Source of the DNA: Pseudoalteromonas prydzensis
GTDB lineage: Bacteria > Pseudomonadota > Gammaproteobacteria > Enterobacterales > Alteromonadaceae
DNA length: 64,000 nt
Assembly: GCF_001661495.1 (NCBI RefSeq)
Contig: NZ_BDDT01000010.1
Coordinates: 62,001 to 126,000 of the forward strand
Direction of reading: 5' to 3'
The first letter of the stretch is position 1, and the number at the start of each line of letters is the position of its first letter. Made by a program: the position numbers and the translations under genes. The notes beneath the pieces are model-generated. The model ran no database searches. It worked only from the letters and a program-made list of their open reading frames with translations, and had not been told where the DNA came from. Below are positions 38,273 to 48,334 of this stretch, piece after piece.

Positions 38273-39409
38273 TTACTTCTCCTGTGCTTGCAGGGTATCT
38301 TGGTGACCCACAGCGTACATAACATGGTCGTTAAATCCGGTTGTTACCCGAATATAACCGCTTAATTGATCATCTAACTCGCTATCACCGGTATCGGCTA
38401 TAAGCGGTCGGCCATTTAAGGCCTGTAATTTGGTTTTGGTTGCGACGACGATAATGTTGTCTTTACCGATTGCGCGGATAAGTGCAGGGCTTAATTGCTG
38501 ATTACCACGGCCAAAAATATGGCCTTGCCCACCAATTAGCGTGATCACTAATTTAGTGCTGCGTTGCTCGGTGATATCTAGTAGTTGTTGTGCTGTTAGG
38601 TCTTGCGCAACTAAATTTTGATTTTCAACTAAATCAACCCCTAACAAGGTGTTTTCAAGCCCCATTTCTTGCATTATTGCTTCGACTGTTGAACCGCTGC
38701 CCATTACATACAAGGTGTCTTCTTCCATTTCACTAACAACATGCGCGGCAATATCTGCCAATACCAATTCGTCAGTTTCTTTACCGCCGTTTTTAACCGC
38801 TTGTACATAACGTACTTCACTGGGTACTTGCATTTCGCCGTAGCGCTTTGCTTTTACTGTCCCTTGGCGAAACGCATTCTCATCAATATCCATCACATCC
38901 GCATCTGCTAAGGTCACTAATTCGCCTTTAACCAGCATTTCAACAACTCGACCTGCGGCTTTTGGAGTTATAGCATACACACCAGAATGAATTTTACAGC
39001 CTGCTGGAATACCAAGTACTGGCACTGTGTCTGCCACTGCGTGACATATATTACGGGCTGTGCCATCGCCACCAGCAAATAAAATTAGGTCTACGCCCTG
39101 TTGCTGTAATGCTTGAGCGGCAAGCTCAGTATCTGAACTGGTGGTCGAACGTTCGCTGTGATAAATAACCTCAGTCGTGAAGCCAAGTTCTTTGGCCGTA
39201 TTCTCGCCCATTGCATCATTAACAGTGTAAACACAGAGTAAGTCTTTATAAGGCAGTAACACCTCAAGTGCAGCCTTGGTGCGCAAATTAGCTTTTGGCT
39301 CAGCACCGAGCTCTATTGCTTGGTAAGCCATGCCATCACTGCCTTTAAGTGCTACGCTGCCACCTAAACCCGCCACCGGGTTTACAATTAATCCTAATTT
39401 AAACTGCAT
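38273..39409 (-). CDS. ATP-NAD kinase family protein
   Basis: The 378-residue protein belongs to the ATP-NAD/AcoX kinase family. It begins KLGLIVNPVAGLGGSVALKGSDG and has the nucleotide-binding motif GGDGT at residues 113-117, the site of NAD kinases. The C-terminal half is specific to this subfamily and its substrate is unknown to me; it is distinct from canonical NadK. ATG 39409 is chosen because GGAG precedes it; the upstream codons to 39439 lie within epmC. It overlaps the epmC end by 11 nt. Confidence 0.85.
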   Translation of the reverse strand: MQFKLGLIVNPVAGLGGSVALKGSDGMAYQAIELGAEPKANLRTKAALEVLLPYKDLLCVYTVNDAMGENTAKELGFTTEVIYHSERSTTSSDTELAAQALQQQGVDLILFAGGDGTARNICHAVADTVPVLGIPAGCKIHSGVYAITPKAAGRVVEMLVKGELVTLADADVMDIDENAFRQGTVKAKRYGEMQVPSEVRYVQAVKNGGKETDELVLADIAAHVVSEMEEDTLYVMGSGSTVEAIMQEMGLENTLLGVDLVENQNLVAQDLTAQQLLDITEQRSTKLVITLIGGQGHIFGRGNQQLSPALIRAIGKDNIIVVATKTKLQALNGRPLIADTGDSELDDQLSGYIRVTTGFNDHVMYAVGHQDTLQAQEK

Positions 39410-39953
39410 CACTAAACTCCTGAGGGTGTTGCCATACAAACTGTGTGGCAGTTAAAGGCCATGGCGTATTATAAAAATCGCTTAACGCTTTTAAAAGAGC
39501 GGTAGTACGAGGATTAAAGCCATTTTTTATTAATTGTAACAGCTGTTGATGGACACGCTGTTGGAAATCAAATCGACAGGTTTGCTCACCATTTAAGTTA
39601 TCGACCGATACATTAAAATCAAAGCCCGCTGCAACACTCAACGCCCATTCAATGGCTTGCGGCTTTACTTCAACCGCTTCAAATTCAGCTTGCTGCACTT
39701 TATCGCGCCCATCTGGGCAATACCAATAACCGTAATCTTCCAATAATCTGCGCTTATCTCCCGCCACCAGCCAATGGGCAATTTCGTGTAATGCACTGGC
39801 GTAAAAGCCATGGGCAAATATAATTTGATGATAAGGCGTTTCTGCGTTTGCGGGTATGTAAATAGGCTCATCCACGCCTTTGATCAAGCGCGTGTTATGG
39901 CTTTGATAAAAGGTAGTGTCAAAAATAGAAATTAAATCGGCTATTTGATGCAT
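39399..39953 (-). CDS. epmC: Elongation factor P hydroxylase
   Basis: EpmC (YfcM) hydroxylates the beta-lysylated lysine 34 of elongation factor P after EpmA and EpmB. The 184-residue protein carries the iron-binding HExxH motif ALHEIAHW (H56, E57, H60) and the family segments IIFAHGFYASALHE and YGYWYCPDGR. It is the first gene of an operon with the NAD-kinase-like gene and yfcL. EpmA, EpmB and EF-P itself are not in the window, but the EF-P paralogue efpL is. Confidence 0.93.
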   Translation of the reverse strand: MHQIADLISIFDTTFYQSHNTRLIKGVDEPIYIPANAETPYHQIIFAHGFYASALHEIAHWLVAGDKRRLLEDYGYWYCPDGRDKVQQAEFEAVEVKPQAIEWALSVAAGFDFNVSVDNLNGEQTCRFDFQQRVHQQLLQLIKNGFNPRTTALLKALSDFYNTPWPLTATQFVWQHPQEFSDAV

Positions 39954-40210
39954 AAAATTCTGTTATTTCGCCTCAAAGAAATACAACGCGTACACGCTAA
40001 AACGAGGCGAATTGTACGGGCTTTTAGCAAGAATGTAAAAGTTGATAGCGGCTAAACAGGCTGGTGTTGGTGTCTTGTTTTTATTTTGCAAAGTTATCGT
40101 CTAGTACGCACAGCCAAAAGTGACTATTCGCTGTAATCGAACTGCTTTTATTTACTGTTTAAGCAATAAGCCTTACCATCTTTGTACTTAGTAAATAAAA
40201 TTCTAAAGCC

Positions 40211-40918
40211 ATGCTGAAATTATCTGTTATAAATCGACCAAAGCTTTTACTTGTTTCTTTAATTGCCCTAATAATAAGTATTCCCCTGCCTTCATTTGCA
40301 AAGAGTGTCAGCATTAATGTGTTTGCAATTCCTTCAAAGCCCATTATTAACTTAGTTGAGCAAACCAGTGATGTATTAAAAGAACAAGGAATGATCAGTT
40401 TTTATGAAAAAGGCATGCCGGTACACGCGACCTTGTATTTAACTGACTACGCACAAGGCTCTGAAGATGCCATCAAACGTGCTGTAAAAAGTATCGCCGA
40501 GCAACATCAATCATTCCCCTTAACTGCGCAAGGGTTTAGTGTGTCGCAAAGTAATTGGGCATTTCTTAATTTACACTATTCATCAAAGCTACAACGGCTC
40601 TCAGACGAAGTAACACTGGCCATTTCACCACTACGTGATACAAATGCTGCGGTCCCTAGCTGGGTTAAACACTACCCAAATAAATTAACAGCGTTTGAGC
40701 GCTATGGTAGCCCTAATGTTTTTCAAAACTTTCAGCCCCATTTAACCTTATTAGCTAACGAAAAAAGCCCTAAACTGGCGACTGTAAATAAATATATGCA
40801 GGCCCAAGAGCCTCTGGCGCAAGGTAAAATAATCGGCATTGGCATTGGTATTTCCGACCAGTTTGGTCAGCAGCAGCAAGTGATTGCTGAGTACTTTTTT
40901 AATAACGATAAAAACTAA
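40211..40918 (+). CDS. Exported 2H phosphoesterase-like protein
   Basis: The 235-residue protein has a signal peptide (basic start, hydrophobic residues 11-29, cleavage near SFA-KS) and the two HxT motifs of the 2H phosphoesterase (LigT/CPDase) superfamily: H72-A-T74 and H177-L-T179. Members act on 2',3'-cyclic or 2'-5' phosphodiester bonds of RNA or nucleotides. Most known bacterial members are cytoplasmic, so export is unusual. The motif spacing of 105 residues suits the duplicated fold. It stands alone; the following gene is convergent. Confidence 0.72.
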   Translation: MLKLSVINRPKLLLVSLIALIISIPLPSFAKSVSINVFAIPSKPIINLVEQTSDVLKEQGMISFYEKGMPVHATLYLTDYAQGSEDAIKRAVKSIAEQHQSFPLTAQGFSVSQSNWAFLNLHYSSKLQRLSDEVTLAISPLRDTNAAVPSWVKHYPNKLTAFERYGSPNVFQNFQPHLTLLANEKSPKLATVNKYMQAQEPLAQGKIIGIGIGISDQFGQQQQVIAEYFFNNDKN

Positions 40919-40931
40919 CTTGTTTTTGTCG

Positions 40932-41285
40932 CTATTGCTTTGCTAAATAATTTTTCAGCAATCGGGTGTTGCGGGTATTTGCTTTAAAGTAAGCGTCAAA
41001 AATATCACCGACAAGTGGAATTAAGCCACCAAAAAAATCAATCAACATATTTATTACGATACGTAATTTTATTCGCTTACTCACTCCTAGGCGCTGGGCT
41101 TCAAATAAAATATAGCTAGATAAAATAAGCCCAGCTAGGTCTCCAACGCCTGGTAAAATACCGATCAGTGCCTCTACACCAAACTTAAATCGAGTAAAAG
41201 GGATGCCAATACTGCTGTCGGTAAAGCGACTAAACTTCTCTAACCGCTTTAAAGCAGCTTGGTGTGATAATTTAATCTGTTCCAT
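40932..41285 (-). CDS. DUF4112 membrane protein
   Basis: The 117-residue protein is a DUF4112 family member of unknown function. It has two hydrophobic segments, each with a similar turn: ILPGVGDLAG (about residue 45) and LIPLVGDIFD (about 92), so it looks like an internal duplication of a re-entrant or paired helix. Charged basic ends suggest cytoplasmic tails. Confidence 0.82.
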   Translation of the reverse strand: MEQIKLSHQAALKRLEKFSRFTDSSIGIPFTRFKFGVEALIGILPGVGDLAGLILSSYILFEAQRLGVSKRIKLRIVINMLIDFFGGLIPLVGDIFDAYFKANTRNTRLLKNYLAKQ

Positions 41286-41319
41286 ACATCCTCATAACTT
41301 TAGCGCTTAGCAAGTTAGG

Positions 41320-41970
41320 TTAAATAGCATCAATCCCTGCTTCATCGCAAGCAACAATATCCGTTTCTTTACTTGATTCAGTGATCCACTGTTGTAGTGT
41401 AGGGCAATTTAAAACATGCTGACAATATTGCTCTGCAGCTGTAGATAAGGATATTTGGTAAGTTTTTAATCTAAGCACAACCGGTGCATACATAGCATCG
41501 GCAATACTAAATTCACCAAACAACCAGGCATTGGGGTAACGTGCTTGTTGTATAGCAAAAATTTCATCGATGCGAGCGAGATCATTTTTTGCTGCCTTAG
41601 ATAATTCTATGTTACGGGTCGCCCTTATATTCATTGGCATTTCATTACGTAGCGCCATAAAGCTTGAATGCATTTCTGCACTTAAGCTGCGAGCGATTGC
41701 TCGTTGGCCGCCATCTTGAGGCCAAGCTGCACTAGATAAATAAGCATCATTGATGTATTCACAGATTGCCAGTGAATCCCACACCTGTAAGTCGCCATCA
41801 ATTAAGGCTGGCACTTTTTGCACTGCAAAACTGTTTTTAAGCGTTTTATAAAACTCAGGAGTATCGAGTACTAACTGCTGCTCAGCAAATTTAATATTGA
41901 ATTTACTCATTAAATACCATGCTCTGAGCGACCAGGTAGAATAGTTTTTATTACCGATAAATAATTGCAT
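41320..41970 (-). CDS. Glutathione S-transferase family protein
   Basis: The 216-residue protein shows an N-terminal thioredoxin fold with a likely glutathione serine in NKNYSTWSLRAW, the KVPALIDGDLQVWDSLAICEY segment (cis-Pro and the Asp-Ser pair that binds glutathione) and an all-helical C-terminal domain with GEFSIADAMYAPV. The substrate is unknown. It is divergent from the LysR gene with a 109-nt gap, so the regulator may control it. Confidence 0.88.
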   Translation of the reverse strand: MQLFIGNKNYSTWSLRAWYLMSKFNIKFAEQQLVLDTPEFYKTLKNSFAVQKVPALIDGDLQVWDSLAICEYINDAYLSSAAWPQDGGQRAIARSLSAEMHSSFMALRNEMPMNIRATRNIELSKAAKNDLARIDEIFAIQQARYPNAWLFGEFSIADAMYAPVVLRLKTYQISLSTAAEQYCQHVLNCPTLQQWITESSKETDIVACDEAGIDAI

Positions 41971-42079
41971 TTACATTCCTTAATAGTGTTTAATGGTTTT
42001 ACTATAAAGCAGTGATCAAGTAATTACTTGCCAATAGTTTTTATACAACACATAAGTAAAATTGATAGATGAGTTGAAT

Positions 42080-42925
42080 ATGGATTTAGACGCCCTACGT
42101 ACTTTTTGCGCTTTTGTTGAAACGGGCAGCTTTACCCGTGCAGCAAAACAAGTATGCCGCACCCAATCCGCAGTGAGCATGCAAATGAAAAAGCTCGAAC
42201 AAGAGCTGGGTAATCCATTGTTTATCAAACAAGGTCGGCAACTTGTACTCTCTACCAGTGGCGTTCATTTAGCCAGTTATGCTAAACAATTATTAGCACT
42301 GCACGATGAAGCCTATAAGCAACTTAAAACCGGTGGCGGGCAAACCCGCGTACGTTTAGCCTGCCCAGACGATTATGCAGGCACTGTATTACCTAAAGTG
42401 GTGGCTTTATTGCATCAGCATATTACGCAACTTGATTTACAAATTAGCTGCGCTCCCACTAATCAACTCAAAGCACAGCTCGACCAAGGTTTACTTGATA
42501 TAGTGATAGCGACGCGCTCGCCCAACTCTGAAGAAGGTTATTTTTTACAATCAAGTAAAGGTGTGTGGGTTAAAAGTGCCGAGTTTAACTATCAAGCTGA
42601 TATGCCCTTGCCAGTTGCCATATTTCAACGTGATTGTAAATTTCATCAAGCAGCTGTTGAAGGGCTATTAAAAGCTGAACGCCAATTCAATATTATTGCT
42701 TGCTGCGGCTCAGTAAGCGCACTTACTGCACTGGTTAAAGCTAACTTAGCCGTAGGTGTATTGGCTGAGGTAAGTAATACTCAGGAGCTGGTGCTGGTTA
42801 CTGACTCAACTCTGCCGCCCTTGCCCGTTATTGATATCGTGCTATTGCATGCAAATCATACTCATAACCCAATCAAACGAGAATTAGTAAAGCTAATTGC
42901 AGCAGACTATGCACTTACCTTCTGA
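42080..42925 (+). CDS. LysR-family transcriptional regulator
   Basis: The 281-residue protein has the LysR winged helix at residues 1-60 (LDALRTFCAFVETGSFTRAA, then SAVSMQMKKLEQELG) and a shortened substrate-binding domain. ATG 42080 gives the standard MDLDALRTF start; the TTG at 42062 adds six residues without support. It is divergent from a glutathione transferase gene, a common layout for a regulator and its target. The inducer is unknown. Confidence 0.88.
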   Translation: MDLDALRTFCAFVETGSFTRAAKQVCRTQSAVSMQMKKLEQELGNPLFIKQGRQLVLSTSGVHLASYAKQLLALHDEAYKQLKTGGGQTRVRLACPDDYAGTVLPKVVALLHQHITQLDLQISCAPTNQLKAQLDQGLLDIVIATRSPNSEEGYFLQSSKGVWVKSAEFNYQADMPLPVAIFQRDCKFHQAAVEGLLKAERQFNIIACCGSVSALTALVKANLAVGVLAEVSNTQELVLVTDSTLPPLPVIDIVLLHANHTHNPIKRELVKLIAADYALTF

Positions 42926-42942
42926 ATCTCAATGTTTAAAGA

Positions 42943-44940
42943 CTATCGCAGCCTTACCAAGGTGCGCGTTCTTTTCGGCTCAGTAAGATATAAAAACTGC
43001 GTACTATCGTGCGAGGCATTAATTAGCATATTACCCTTTTCATTTGCTATATGCCTTATTTCTGAGCGGGCAGTTTGTAAATTAAGCTGATTGAGCTGAT
43101 AGCCCGCTTCTTGCTCTAAGGTAATGTTCAATATTTGCTCATCGACCGCTAGACCAATAATATCGTGGTGATCAGTGCGCCATACTTGTGCAAACTTGCC
43201 ATCTTGATCAAGCCGAAACACCTGTTTGTTGTTAGAAAAGTAAATCTGATCGTGTTTATCTAAAGCCATTGCATAACAAGTGAGTCGCTCTCCTGAGCCA
43301 CTAAAGGATGTTAAAGTTAATGTTTGTAAGTCTAATTTTGCAGGGTGGAATGTAACACCATCTTCAGCCCGATATGAAACCAAGATCGCATCCTCATTAT
43401 TAAACTTTTCTCTGAGGTAAAACGAATGATGGGGATGAGCCACTTCTTGATAATCACCTGTATTTAAATCAATTCGAAACAGTTTGTCTTTACTTGCGGT
43501 GATCACCTCTTCGCCATTTTTTGACCAAACCACCCCGAACAGTTCTTCATTATTGGGGTTTGCAAAAATAAGTGTTTGTTTTCCGTGCTCATATAAAAAT
43601 AGCTGTTTTAAACCAGACCGATGAGATTCAAATACGAATTTGCTTGAATCAGGCGAAAATACAGGTAAAAAATCAACTGAAGAGGTGTCGACGAGTTTTT
43701 CATACTGCTGAGATTTTGTAGTAGTTGCCCGTAAAATATCAACATCAATATTTACAAGCTCCATCAGTATCTCCTCACCAGAGGGCGTGAAGGCAGCATC
43801 TCGAATAACTTGATAGTTATTAAAGGCGATATCACTTGAATTACCTTTCATATCAATAAGTAATAAATTGTTGGTGTTGCTTATCAGCAAGTGTTCACCG
43901 CTTGGGTGCCAACTCAGCCCCTGAATACCATCTTCAATAACGGCAATTGCTTTGCTGTTATTATCCATTAAATTCAGTATTTCAATACGATAGTGATTTT
44001 GTCCTGCTTCATAACCCAGTGCTAGTTGCGTTTGATCTGGCGACAACGCCTGTAACTTTAACCAGTCTTGACCCACTGAGGCTTTAATGACCTGTTTTTG
44101 TTTAGTTGCTATATTAACGGTCGAAAGTTGCGTATTATTTTTATGTTTTTGTCGCTCAATAAAGTAAATCTGATTATTATTAGTCCATTGCAATTGCTGG
44201 CTAGTAACTAAATATTCTTTAAACTCCAGTACCTTGGCGTAATTTAAACGCGTTAGATTTACCATATCTAAATTAAAATACGCTAATTGGCTAACATCAT
44301 TTTTTGTTTCGATAAAAGCCAATGCGCGATTATCCGCACTCCACCCTAGACTAGAGTAGGTCGATGGATGTTTGGATAACTGTACCTCTTTCCCTGTCGC
44401 TAATTCTTTTAGCCAGATATGCTGATTGTCATTGTCACCGCGAACAAATGCTAAATAATTGCCATTATGAGATTGCGATTGGAAGGATTCATTTGCTTCA
44501 TTTGACGTAACAGGCACCAACACAGAGAAATCTGTTTTAACAGCTTCTTGCTCCAAGCTCAGCCAGCCGCCAATTAAACACAGTAGTATTACAGTCGTAA
44601 AAATCAGTATTGATCTCGTTACTGTTTGTGGTTTCTCTTCATCAAGTGCAAGGCAATAACCCCGTTTCGGGTGGGTAATTATGAATTGTGGATTTTTAGA
44701 ATCTTCATTTAATGCTTTTCTAAGCAAGGCAATATTGCGTTGCACGTAGCTTGGGCTAAACACTGCATTAGGCCACACTGCTGCAAAAATTTCTTCTTGG
44801 CTAACGACATTACCCCGTTTAGAGTACAAAAATTGGAGTACATCCATGACCTTAGGTTCGACAACTTGTTCACTTTCAGCGGATGAAATTTTACACCGGC
44901 TAACATCAACAGTAAAATTTCCTATACCAAACCCAGTCAC
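42943..44940 (-). CDS. CadC-like membrane transcriptional regulator with beta-propeller sensor
   Basis: The 665-residue protein starts with an OmpR-type winged-helix DNA-binding domain (about residues 5-98, ending FIITHPKRGYCL), followed by one membrane helix (109-128) and a large outer domain with repeated TolB/WD40-like units (for example SWHPSGEHLLISN, FSPDSSKFVFESHRSGLKQLFLYEH and VWSKNGEEVITASKD). This is the ToxR/CadC plan: a DNA-bound cytoplasmic head controlled by a periplasmic sensor. The ligand is unknown. It is divergent, with 129 nt between, from the membrane protein with a spermidine-synthase domain, which may be its target. Confidence 0.9.
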   Translation of the reverse strand: MTGFGIGNFTVDVSRCKISSAESEQVVEPKVMDVLQFLYSKRGNVVSQEEIFAAVWPNAVFSPSYVQRNIALLRKALNEDSKNPQFIITHPKRGYCLALDEEKPQTVTRSILIFTTVILLCLIGGWLSLEQEAVKTDFSVLVPVTSNEANESFQSQSHNGNYLAFVRGDNDNQHIWLKELATGKEVQLSKHPSTYSSLGWSADNRALAFIETKNDVSQLAYFNLDMVNLTRLNYAKVLEFKEYLVTSQQLQWTNNNQIYFIERQKHKNNTQLSTVNIATKQKQVIKASVGQDWLKLQALSPDQTQLALGYEAGQNHYRIEILNLMDNNSKAIAVIEDGIQGLSWHPSGEHLLISNTNNLLLIDMKGNSSDIAFNNYQVIRDAAFTPSGEEILMELVNIDVDILRATTTKSQQYEKLVDTSSVDFLPVFSPDSSKFVFESHRSGLKQLFLYEHGKQTLIFANPNNEELFGVVWSKNGEEVITASKDKLFRIDLNTGDYQEVAHPHHSFYLREKFNNEDAILVSYRAEDGVTFHPAKLDLQTLTLTSFSGSGERLTCYAMALDKHDQIYFSNNKQVFRLDQDGKFAQVWRTDHHDIIGLAVDEQILNITLEQEAGYQLNQLNLQTARSEIRHIANEKGNMLINASHDSTQFLYLTEPKRTRTLVRLR

Positions 44941-45069
44941 TTAAAACTCCAATAAATATATATAAATCATAGATTAAGGTTTTCTTAAGATAAACTCAAG
45001 GGTTATTACATTGCTGACTTAATTAGTTAAGTTGATGGTTCGGGCACCTGTTATTAAGTACTAAAAAAG

Positions 45070-47079
45070 ATGCAACGAATATTATCAACATTCATTATTT
45101 TTGTAAGCGCGTTTTTACTCTTTCAAATTCAACCTATCTTGTCTAAAGAGTTGCTACCTGAATTTGGTGGCGGCGCTTCGGTGTGGTCAAGTAGTCTATT
45201 TTTTTATCAAAGCATGCTATTACTCGGCTATATATATGCCCATTTATTAAGTCGTTTTCAGCTAAAGCAGCAACTGCTCACTCATACAGTATTAGTGGTT
45301 TTATCAAGCATCATTACCTTTAATCATTTTGACGTCGCTGCATTTTTAGCACTTCCCCCCACATGGTTAGTGATTGCTAAATTGTTTTATCAAGTTGGCC
45401 TTGCTTTTATATTGCTCAGTGCTACCAGCGTGCTATTACAACGTTGGTACATTGAATCAACCAATGCAAAAGTACCATACCATTGGTATTCACTTTCTAA
45501 CCTAGGCTCACTGATAGCTCTAATAAGCTACCCCTTTATTTTTGAAGTGGCATTTTCAATCAATCAACAAAAGTACTATTGGAAAACCGGATTATTTACT
45601 TACAGTGCGCTGTTGCTATGCTTGATTTATGTTTTGTTTAAACATGGTCAGCTTACAAAACAAGTAATTTCAAAACCAAAAACTAACTTGCTCATCAAAC
45701 CTAACTTACTTTGGATTGCATTCTCAGCAACCAGTTCAATTATGTTAATTGCAACCACGCAGATGATCAGCATTAACATCCCACCCATGCCGTTGATTTG
45801 GGCATTACCATTAGTAATATATTTGCTAACCTTCAGTTACGTTTTTGCCGCGGCAAAAAACTATAATCGCACCCATTGGGCATATTTACTGATGCTTAGC
45901 GTATTTGCAGGGCTTTTTATGTTTTTCCTCGGAAGCCAGTTTAATGCCCTAGCCCAGCTGTTAATTTATAGTTTTATTTTATTTACTGTTTCTATGATCT
46001 GTCATGGTGAATTGCGAAAGCTCGCACCAGATAGCTCGATGCTTACTGTATTTTACTTATATATAGCCTTAGGTGGTGTGCTTGGTAGTTTACTCAGTGC
46101 AATACTCGCACCGATGCTATTTGAACAAATTACAGAGTATATTGTCGCGTTAGCTGCAATACTCACGCTATTTATCTATACACAATTCACTCAAGCAAAG
46201 CGTCTATCAGCAGTTTATCAAACTGCATTACTCACCACGCTGCTTGTTTGGGGGGCTAGTTACGGTTACCTGTTTATTAATTTTAATCAATACAATTTAG
46301 CCTCTGAGAGAAACTTCTATGGCTATGTCACTGTAAAAGACATAACAACCGCAAGTTTCGCTGAAAGGCGTTTAATCGACGGCACCACAATTCATGGTTC
46401 ACAGCCGCTAAATAAACAAACTGAACAAACTAACAGCTATTACCATCAACATACTGGCATCGCAAAATCACTGTCAGCGCTAAAAAGTCAGCAAGATTTA
46501 AACATCGGTATTGTCGGTTTAGGTGCAGGCGTATTAGCAAAATTTGGTGATAAACGCGATAAAATCCGTTTTTATGAGCTTAACCCTGCGGTTTATAGCA
46601 TGGCGCTAAATTATTTTTCATATTTAGCAGATAGCCCTGCACAAATTGAGGTTGCCATTGGCGACGGTAGAATAACCTTAACGGAAGAAGTAAATAATAA
46701 AGCACCATTGATGAATGCACTGATCATTGATGCCTTTTCTAGTGATGTAATTCCAACTCACTTACTAACAGAGGAAGCATTTTCAATTTATTGGCAAAGA
46801 CTAACACGCGATGGTTTATTGATCCTGCATATATCCAATAACCATATAGATTTAATGCCAGTACTTAAAGCCCATAGTAAGCGCTTTGATAAATCGCTGA
46901 TCAAATTTAAATATACTGGCACACAGCTAGGCTCTGAATGGGTCGTAATGACTAATAACCAAGCATTTTTAAATTCGATTACGCTTAGTGACTTATCCCC
47001 CACTACAACCTATTCAAACACACCTTTAACACAGTGGACGGATCAAAAGCACAGCCTTATTCCACTCATAAAGTTTTGA
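45070..47079 (+). CDS. Membrane protein fused to spermidine-synthase-like domain
   Basis: The 669-residue protein joins an MFS-like membrane part of about 10-12 helices (residues 1-415) to a C-terminal aminopropyltransferase/spermidine-synthase fold (about 420-660) with the nucleotide-binding start NIGIVGLGAGVLAKFGDK, the acidic loop YELNP and the catalytic-region IIDAFSSDVIPTHLLT. The family is widespread, but neither transport nor polyamine synthesis is well established for it. The domain faces the cytoplasm or periplasm depending on the odd or even helix number, which I cannot fix by eye. The divergent CadC-like gene is the obvious candidate regulator. Confidence 0.85.
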   Translation: MQRILSTFIIFVSAFLLFQIQPILSKELLPEFGGGASVWSSSLFFYQSMLLLGYIYAHLLSRFQLKQQLLTHTVLVVLSSIITFNHFDVAAFLALPPTWLVIAKLFYQVGLAFILLSATSVLLQRWYIESTNAKVPYHWYSLSNLGSLIALISYPFIFEVAFSINQQKYYWKTGLFTYSALLLCLIYVLFKHGQLTKQVISKPKTNLLIKPNLLWIAFSATSSIMLIATTQMISINIPPMPLIWALPLVIYLLTFSYVFAAAKNYNRTHWAYLLMLSVFAGLFMFFLGSQFNALAQLLIYSFILFTVSMICHGELRKLAPDSSMLTVFYLYIALGGVLGSLLSAILAPMLFEQITEYIVALAAILTLFIYTQFTQAKRLSAVYQTALLTTLLVWGASYGYLFINFNQYNLASERNFYGYVTVKDITTASFAERRLIDGTTIHGSQPLNKQTEQTNSYYHQHTGIAKSLSALKSQQDLNIGIVGLGAGVLAKFGDKRDKIRFYELNPAVYSMALNYFSYLADSPAQIEVAIGDGRITLTEEVNNKAPLMNALIIDAFSSDVIPTHLLTEEAFSIYWQRLTRDGLLILHISNNHIDLMPVLKAHSKRFDKSLIKFKYTGTQLGSEWVVMTNNQAFLNSITLSDLSPTTTYSNTPLTQWTDQKHSLIPLIKF

Positions 47080-47110
47080 TGCCCCTGATTACGTCTCTAT
47101 AGCCACAAAA

Positions 47111-47132
47111 AAGCGCGACATAAGTCGCGCTT
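47111..47132 (-). terminator. Terminator of prmB-aroC
   Basis: Perfect 9-bp arms (AAGCGCGAC/GTCGCGCTT) with an ATAA loop and a minus-strand T-run lie 37 nt after aroC. It may serve the convergent gene weakly. Confidence 0.82.
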
Positions 47133-47169
47133 TCAATTACCTATCGATTTAGCGTTAAAACTAAAACAA

Positions 47170-48267
47170 TTAAATTGAGCCATTTATTGGCCCATGCTCA
47201 TGATGAACATGGGGATTTTGCCCGCGTTGGCGCAGTAAATGGTCCATTAAAGTAATCGCCATCATCGCCTCAGCAATCGGGATAGCGCGAATACCAACAC
47301 AGGGATCGTGACGACCTTTAGTGATCATTTCCACTGCTTCGTTTTCAGTATTAATACTGTTACCTGGAATGGTAATACTCGATGTCGGTTTGAGTGCTAT
47401 TGAAGCAATAATATCTTGCCCTGTTGAGATACCGGCAAGTACGCCACCCGCATGATTTGAAGTAAAGCCATCAGGGGTTAGCTCATCACGATGCTCTGAG
47501 CCTTTTTGCTCCACTACATCAAAACCATCACCAATTTCAACGCCTTTTACTGCGTTAATACTCATCAGTGAATGCGCAAGCTCTGCATCAAGGCGGTCAA
47601 ATACCGGCTCACCTAGCCCAACAGGGACATTTTTGGCCACTACTTTTACTTTCGCACCGACTGAGTCACCTTGCTTTTTAAGGTCACGCATATAGTCGTC
47701 AAGGGCTTCAAGCTTGCTAGCATCAGGGAAGAAAAATAAATTGTTTTCAACTTCATCCCAATCGTAACTTTGTGCTTTAATTGGTCCTAACTGACTCAAA
47801 CACGCACGTACTTCAATACCATGAAATTGTTTTAGGTATTTTTTGGCAATCGCACCTGCGGCTACACGTATTGCGGTTTCACGGGCAGATGAACGGCCAC
47901 CACCGCGATAATCACGCAATCCGTATTTATGCCAATAGGTATAATCGCCATGCCCTGGACGAAAAACGTCTTTAATTTTGCCGTAATCTTTTGAGCGTTG
48001 ATCGGTATTTTCAATCAATAAACCAATGCTGGTGCCTGTGGTTTTACCCTCAAATACACCAGAGAGAATTTTTATTTGATCGTCTTCGCGGCGCTGCGTG
48101 GTATAACGACTTTGCCCTGGCTTGCGACGATCTAAATCGATTTGTAAATCGGCCTCGGTGATTTCAAGACCTGCGGGCGTACCATCCACAACACCGCCGA
48201 GGGCGACGCCGTGGCTTTCGCCAAAGGTGGACACTTTAAATAACTGCCCAATACTATTACCTGCCAT
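47170..48267 (-). CDS. aroC: Chorismate synthase
   Basis: AroC makes chorismate from 5-enolpyruvylshikimate-3-phosphate, using reduced FMN, at the end of the shikimate pathway. The 365-residue protein has the signatures [41 protein letters not shown] and [15 protein letters not shown]. It follows prmB by 67 nt, as in many gammaproteobacteria. Confidence 0.98.
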   Translation of the reverse strand: MAGNSIGQLFKVSTFGESHGVALGGVVDGTPAGLEITEADLQIDLDRRKPGQSRYTTQRREDDQIKILSGVFEGKTTGTSIGLLIENTDQRSKDYGKIKDVFRPGHGDYTYWHKYGLRDYRGGGRSSARETAIRVAAGAIAKKYLKQFHGIEVRACLSQLGPIKAQSYDWDEVENNLFFFPDASKLEALDDYMRDLKKQGDSVGAKVKVVAKNVPVGLGEPVFDRLDAELAHSLMSINAVKGVEIGDGFDVVEQKGSEHRDELTPDGFTSNHAGGVLAGISTGQDIIASIALKPTSSITIPGNSINTENEAVEMITKGRHDPCVGIRAIPIAEAMMAITLMDHLLRQRGQNPHVHHEHGPINGSI

Positions 48268-48299
48268 TAACTTTCCTCATTCCTAATGACTACTAAGTA

Positions 48300-48316
48300 C
48301 CGAGCCTAAGGCTCGG
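48300..48316 (-). other. Stem-loop between prmB and aroC
   Basis: Perfect 7-bp GC-rich arms (CCGAGCC/GGCTCGG) with a 3-nt loop and no T-run on the minus strand; more likely an mRNA-stability or processing element than a terminator. Confidence 0.45.
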
Positions 48317-48334
48317 CTTTAATTCTTGCTGTGA

